From NCBI RefSeq assembly GCF_002155915.1, contig NZ_MUME01000150.1, positions 1 through 52,546 of the forward strand: a stretch of 52,546 nucleotides of DNA. The letters run 5' to 3'. How positions within the stretch are numbered: the first letter of the stretch is position 1; each line of letters starts with the position of its first letter. Origin of the DNA: Streptomyces thermovulgaris. Lineage in GTDB: Bacteria > Actinomycetota > Actinomycetes > Streptomycetales > Streptomycetaceae. The position numbers were made by a program, and so were the translations under genes. Shown here one piece after another: positions 50,646 through 52,546 of the stretch. The notes under the pieces are model-generated. The model had not been told where the DNA came from and made no database searches. It was given only the letters and a program-made list of their open reading frames with translations.

Positions 50646-51233
50646 ATGATTCCGTTTTTGACCGCTGTTCCCGGCCTGCTCCGGCAGGCGCCCGTCCCCG
50701 CCCTGTCGGCGGAAGGGGCCTTCGAGGTGTTCAGTGCCGCTGCCCCCGAGGGGTGGCGCGTGGAGCTGATCGAAGGGGACATCCACGTCACGCCTCCCGC
50801 CGACGGCGAGCACGAGGAAATCGTTTCGGAGCTCAGCGGCCAGGTGCGTGATCATCGCAAGGACCTGGGGCGCTGCACCGGAATCGGGCTCTTCGTGCCC
50901 GGGGCTTCGAAAACCGGCAAGGTCGAGCCCGATCTGGTTCTCGCACCGAAGGGCGGTTTCGCCGACCAGGAGGAGTATCACGACGCCTCGCCGGTGCTGA
51001 TGGTCACCGAGGTGGCCTCCCCGTCCACAGGCGACAACGACCGCCGGAAAAAGCTCCCCGGTTACGCCCGTGCCGGCATCCCCGTCCATCTGCTCATCGA
51101 CCGCGAGGCGGGTCAGGTCGTCCACTCGCAGCCGGAGGGCGACAAGTACACCGGCACAGTGCCGTACGAGCTGTCCGCGGTGGTGCCCCTTCCCGAACCG
51201 CTCGGCTTCGACCTGGACACCGGGCAGTTCTGA
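50646..51233 (+). CDS. Uma2-family (DUF820) PD-(D/E)xK-fold protein
   Basis: 195 residues. Core: EGWRVELIEGDIHVTPPADG, GLFVPGASKTGKVEPDLVLA with the catalytic Asp, VLMVTEVASPSTGDNDRRKK with the Glu strand (E-V-x-S variant usual in this family) and YARAGIPVHLLIDREAG. The end PLPEPLGFDLDTGQF is also typical. Uma2 proteins are abundant in Streptomyces and cyanobacteria and are assumed to be nucleases, but their targets are unknown. ATG at 50646. A similar promoter region is found before the degenerate copy at 49231. Confidence 0.88.
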   Translation: MIPFLTAVPGLLRQAPVPALSAEGAFEVFSAAAPEGWRVELIEGDIHVTPPADGEHEEIVSELSGQVRDHRKDLGRCTGIGLFVPGASKTGKVEPDLVLAPKGGFADQEEYHDASPVLMVTEVASPSTGDNDRRKKLPGYARAGIPVHLLIDREAGQVVHSQPEGDKYTGTVPYELSAVVPLPEPLGFDLDTGQF

Positions 51234-51396
51234 GCCGGGCGGGGCATCGGACAAGAACGGCGGAAGTCATCAGGAGGTCCGCATCACGGCTTTGGCACAG
51301 CCGGTTGAGGAAGGTGTCGTACGACAGGCCGCCGGCGGCGGGGACTTCCCGCACGGTGGCGGGGGACCGCGCCTCGGCCGCAAAGCCGTGTGCCGC

Positions 51397-51424
51397 CCCC
51401 CGGAGGCGCGGCGGCCTCCGGGAG
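51397..51424. terminator. Hairpin between convergent Uma2 and protease genes
   Basis: CCCCGGAGG and CCTCCGGG flank a short G/C loop in the 229-base gap between convergent genes. A 14-base direct repeat (GGAGACGGCGTTCA, two copies, about 51420-51447) follows. On the plus strand, bases 51241-51350 have no clear gene. Confidence 0.5.
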
Positions 51425-51462
51425 ACGGCGTTCAGGAGACGGCGTTCAGACGGTGAGTCGGG

Positions 51463-52546
51463 TTACGGGACGAGCCGCAGCAGCTTGTTCGGCGAACCGG
51501 AGCCCGGGTTGGAGACCACGCCCGAGGTGGCGCCGTTCACCAGGGCCGAGGAGACCTGGGCCGGGGTGGCCGAGGGGTGGTTGGCGAGGTAGACGGCGGC
51601 CGCGCCCGCGACGTGCGGCGTCGCCATCGAGGTGCCCGAGATGGTGTTGGTCGCGGTGTCGCTGGTGTGCCAGCCCGCCGTGATCGAGGAGCCCGGGGCG
51701 AAGAGGTCGAGGACCGAGCCGTAGTTGGAGTAGCTGGCCCTGGCGTCCGTGCTGGTGGTGGCGCCGACCGTCAGCGCCTCGGTGACCCGGGCCGGCGAGG
51801 AGGAGGAGGCGTTGGTGTTGCTGTTGCCCGCGGCGACCGCGTAGGTGACACCGCTGGCGATCGAGTTGCGCACGGCCGTGTCCAGAGCGGTGGAGATGCC
51901 GCCGCCCAGCGACATGTTGGCGACCGAGGGACCGGAGTGGTTCCTGGTGACCCAGTCGACGCCCGCTATGACGCCGGACACGGTGCCCGAGCCGCTGGCG
52001 TTGAGCACGCGGACCGCCACGATCTTGGCCTTCTTGGCGACGCCGTAGGTGGTGCCCGCGACGGTGGTGGCGACGTGGGTGCCGTGGCCGTTGCCGTCCG
52101 ACGGGGTGCCGCCGCTGACGGCGTCGTAGCCGTACGAGGCCCGTCCGCTGATCTCCCGGTGCGTGATGCGGACGCCGGTGTCGATGACGTACACGGTCAC
52201 ACCGCTGCCCGCGGAGTCGGGGTAGGTGTACGTGCGGGAGAGCGGGAGGGACGCCTGGTCGATGCGGTCCAGGCCCCAGGGGGCGTTGGTCTGCGTGACG
52301 TCGGCCAGCTGGACCTTCTGGTCCTGCTCCACCGAGGCGACCGCCGGGTCGGCCGCGAGTCTTCTGGCCTCGGTCGCCGAAAGGTTCGCCGTGTAGCCGT
52401 TCAGCGCGCTGCCGAACGTCTTCTTCACCTTGCCGCCGTACTTGGTGACCAGGCCCTTGCCCTTGGCCGACGCGGCCGTGAAGCCCGCGTTCTTCTTGAG
52501 CGTGACGATGTAGCTGTCCTTGATCGCCGTGGGGGAGTCGGCGGCG
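51463..52546 (-). CDS. Subtilisin-like serine protease (S8, proteinase K type), 5' end outside window
   Basis: 361 codons are visible and the frame remains open at the right edge. The first part is an inhibitor-I9 propeptide ([36 protein letters not shown]). The catalytic domain has VIDTGV (Asp), [14 protein letters not shown] (His), AVAAGNSN (oxyanion Asn) and [15 protein letters not shown] (Ser), all intact and in the usual order. It is a secreted, self-processed protease of the alkaline serine/proteinase K group. The C-terminus ends soon after the catalytic domain ([11 protein letters not shown]), without an extra binding domain. The signal peptide should lie just beyond the window. Confidence 0.94.
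   Translation of the reverse strand, partial: AADSPTAIKDSYIVTLKKNAGFTAASAKGKGLVTKYGGKVKKTFGSALNGYTANLSATEARRLAADPAVASVEQDQKVQLADVTQTNAPWGLDRIDQASLPLSRTYTYPDSAGSGVTVYVIDTGVRITHREISGRASYGYDAVSGGTPSDGNGHGTHVATTVAGTTYGVAKKAKIVAVRVLNASGSGTVSGVIAGVDWVTRNHSGPSVANMSLGGGISTALDTAVRNSIASGVTYAVAAGNSNTNASSSSPARVTEALTVGATTSTDARASYSNYGSVLDLFAPGSSITAGWHTSDTATNTISGTSMATPHVAGAAAVYLANHPSATPAQVSSALVNGATSGVVSNPGSGSPNKLLRLVP

Overview
The window is typical Streptomyces chromosome. GC is very high, start codons are often GTG, and neighbouring genes are frequently coupled through 4-base GTGA/ATGA overlaps. The gene set is also typical of the genus: a KstR-like regulator, a cobalamin-riboswitch ECF transporter, Nif3, a zinc-ribbon coiled-coil protein, RNase H/phosphatase, rnpB, Uma2 proteins and a subtilase. 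There are no tRNAs, 16S/23S genes or CRISPR arrays.

Layout, left to right. (1) 1-1.2 kb: tail of a secreted protein, a DUF1275 membrane protein with a broken C-terminus, and a degenerate copy of the secreted SLT-like gene found intact at 7.3-7.7 kb. (2) 1.4-6.2 kb: minus-strand sugar/nucleotide operon (phosphotransferase remnant, NAD-dependent epimerase, AdoHcy-hydrolase-like protein, Nudix hydrolase, KdsB-like cytidylyltransferase). The phosphotransferase and the divergent TPR regulator have both lost their 5' ends at one junction, so the locus looks partly deleted. (3) 6.3-7.7 kb: TrmO/TsaA-like protein, IS1380-family transposase remnant, SLT-like protein. (4) 8.0-14.0 kb: five overlapping minus-strand genes behind a cobalamin riboswitch (secreted alpha/alpha toroid, secreted membrane-anchored protein, EcfT, fused EcfA, S component). 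A TPP riboswitch faces the other way with no thiamine gene after it. (5) 14.5-18.6 kb: KstR-like repressor and a divergent glycosyltransferase / methyltransferase / prenyltransferase-like operon, with a perfect KstR-type operator between them. (6) 18.8-32.7 kb: mostly conserved chromosomal genes. (7) 33.0-33.5 kb: rnpB (RNase P RNA). (8) 33.5-49.1 kb: a defence-type island. (9) 49.1-52.5 kb: Uma2 gene and Uma2 pseudogene, a frameshifted lipoprotein gene and an incomplete S8 protease.

The most interesting part is the island. On the minus strand four tightly packed genes encode a Cas4/RecB-type Fe-S nuclease, a restriction-endonuclease-fold protein, a DinG/XPD-like helicase and a pPIWI_RE protein (a divergent prokaryotic PIWI). 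The last three are the signature of the computationally predicted pPIWI_RE RNA-guided restriction module. A soluble Ser/Thr kinase is transcribed divergently from them, and an adenine-N6 DNA methylase with an N-terminal HTH and a specificity-like C-terminus converges on the kinase. A Mrr-like protein lies downstream. The last 32 bases of rnpB recur, with three transitions, just beyond the methylase (49073-49104), as expected for an att-like duplication at the 3' end of an RNA gene. No integrase gene is visible. I infer a horizontally acquired defence island inserted at rnpB.

All functional calls come from reading motifs by eye. No searches or alignments were run, and family names rest on recognition of conserved motifs.
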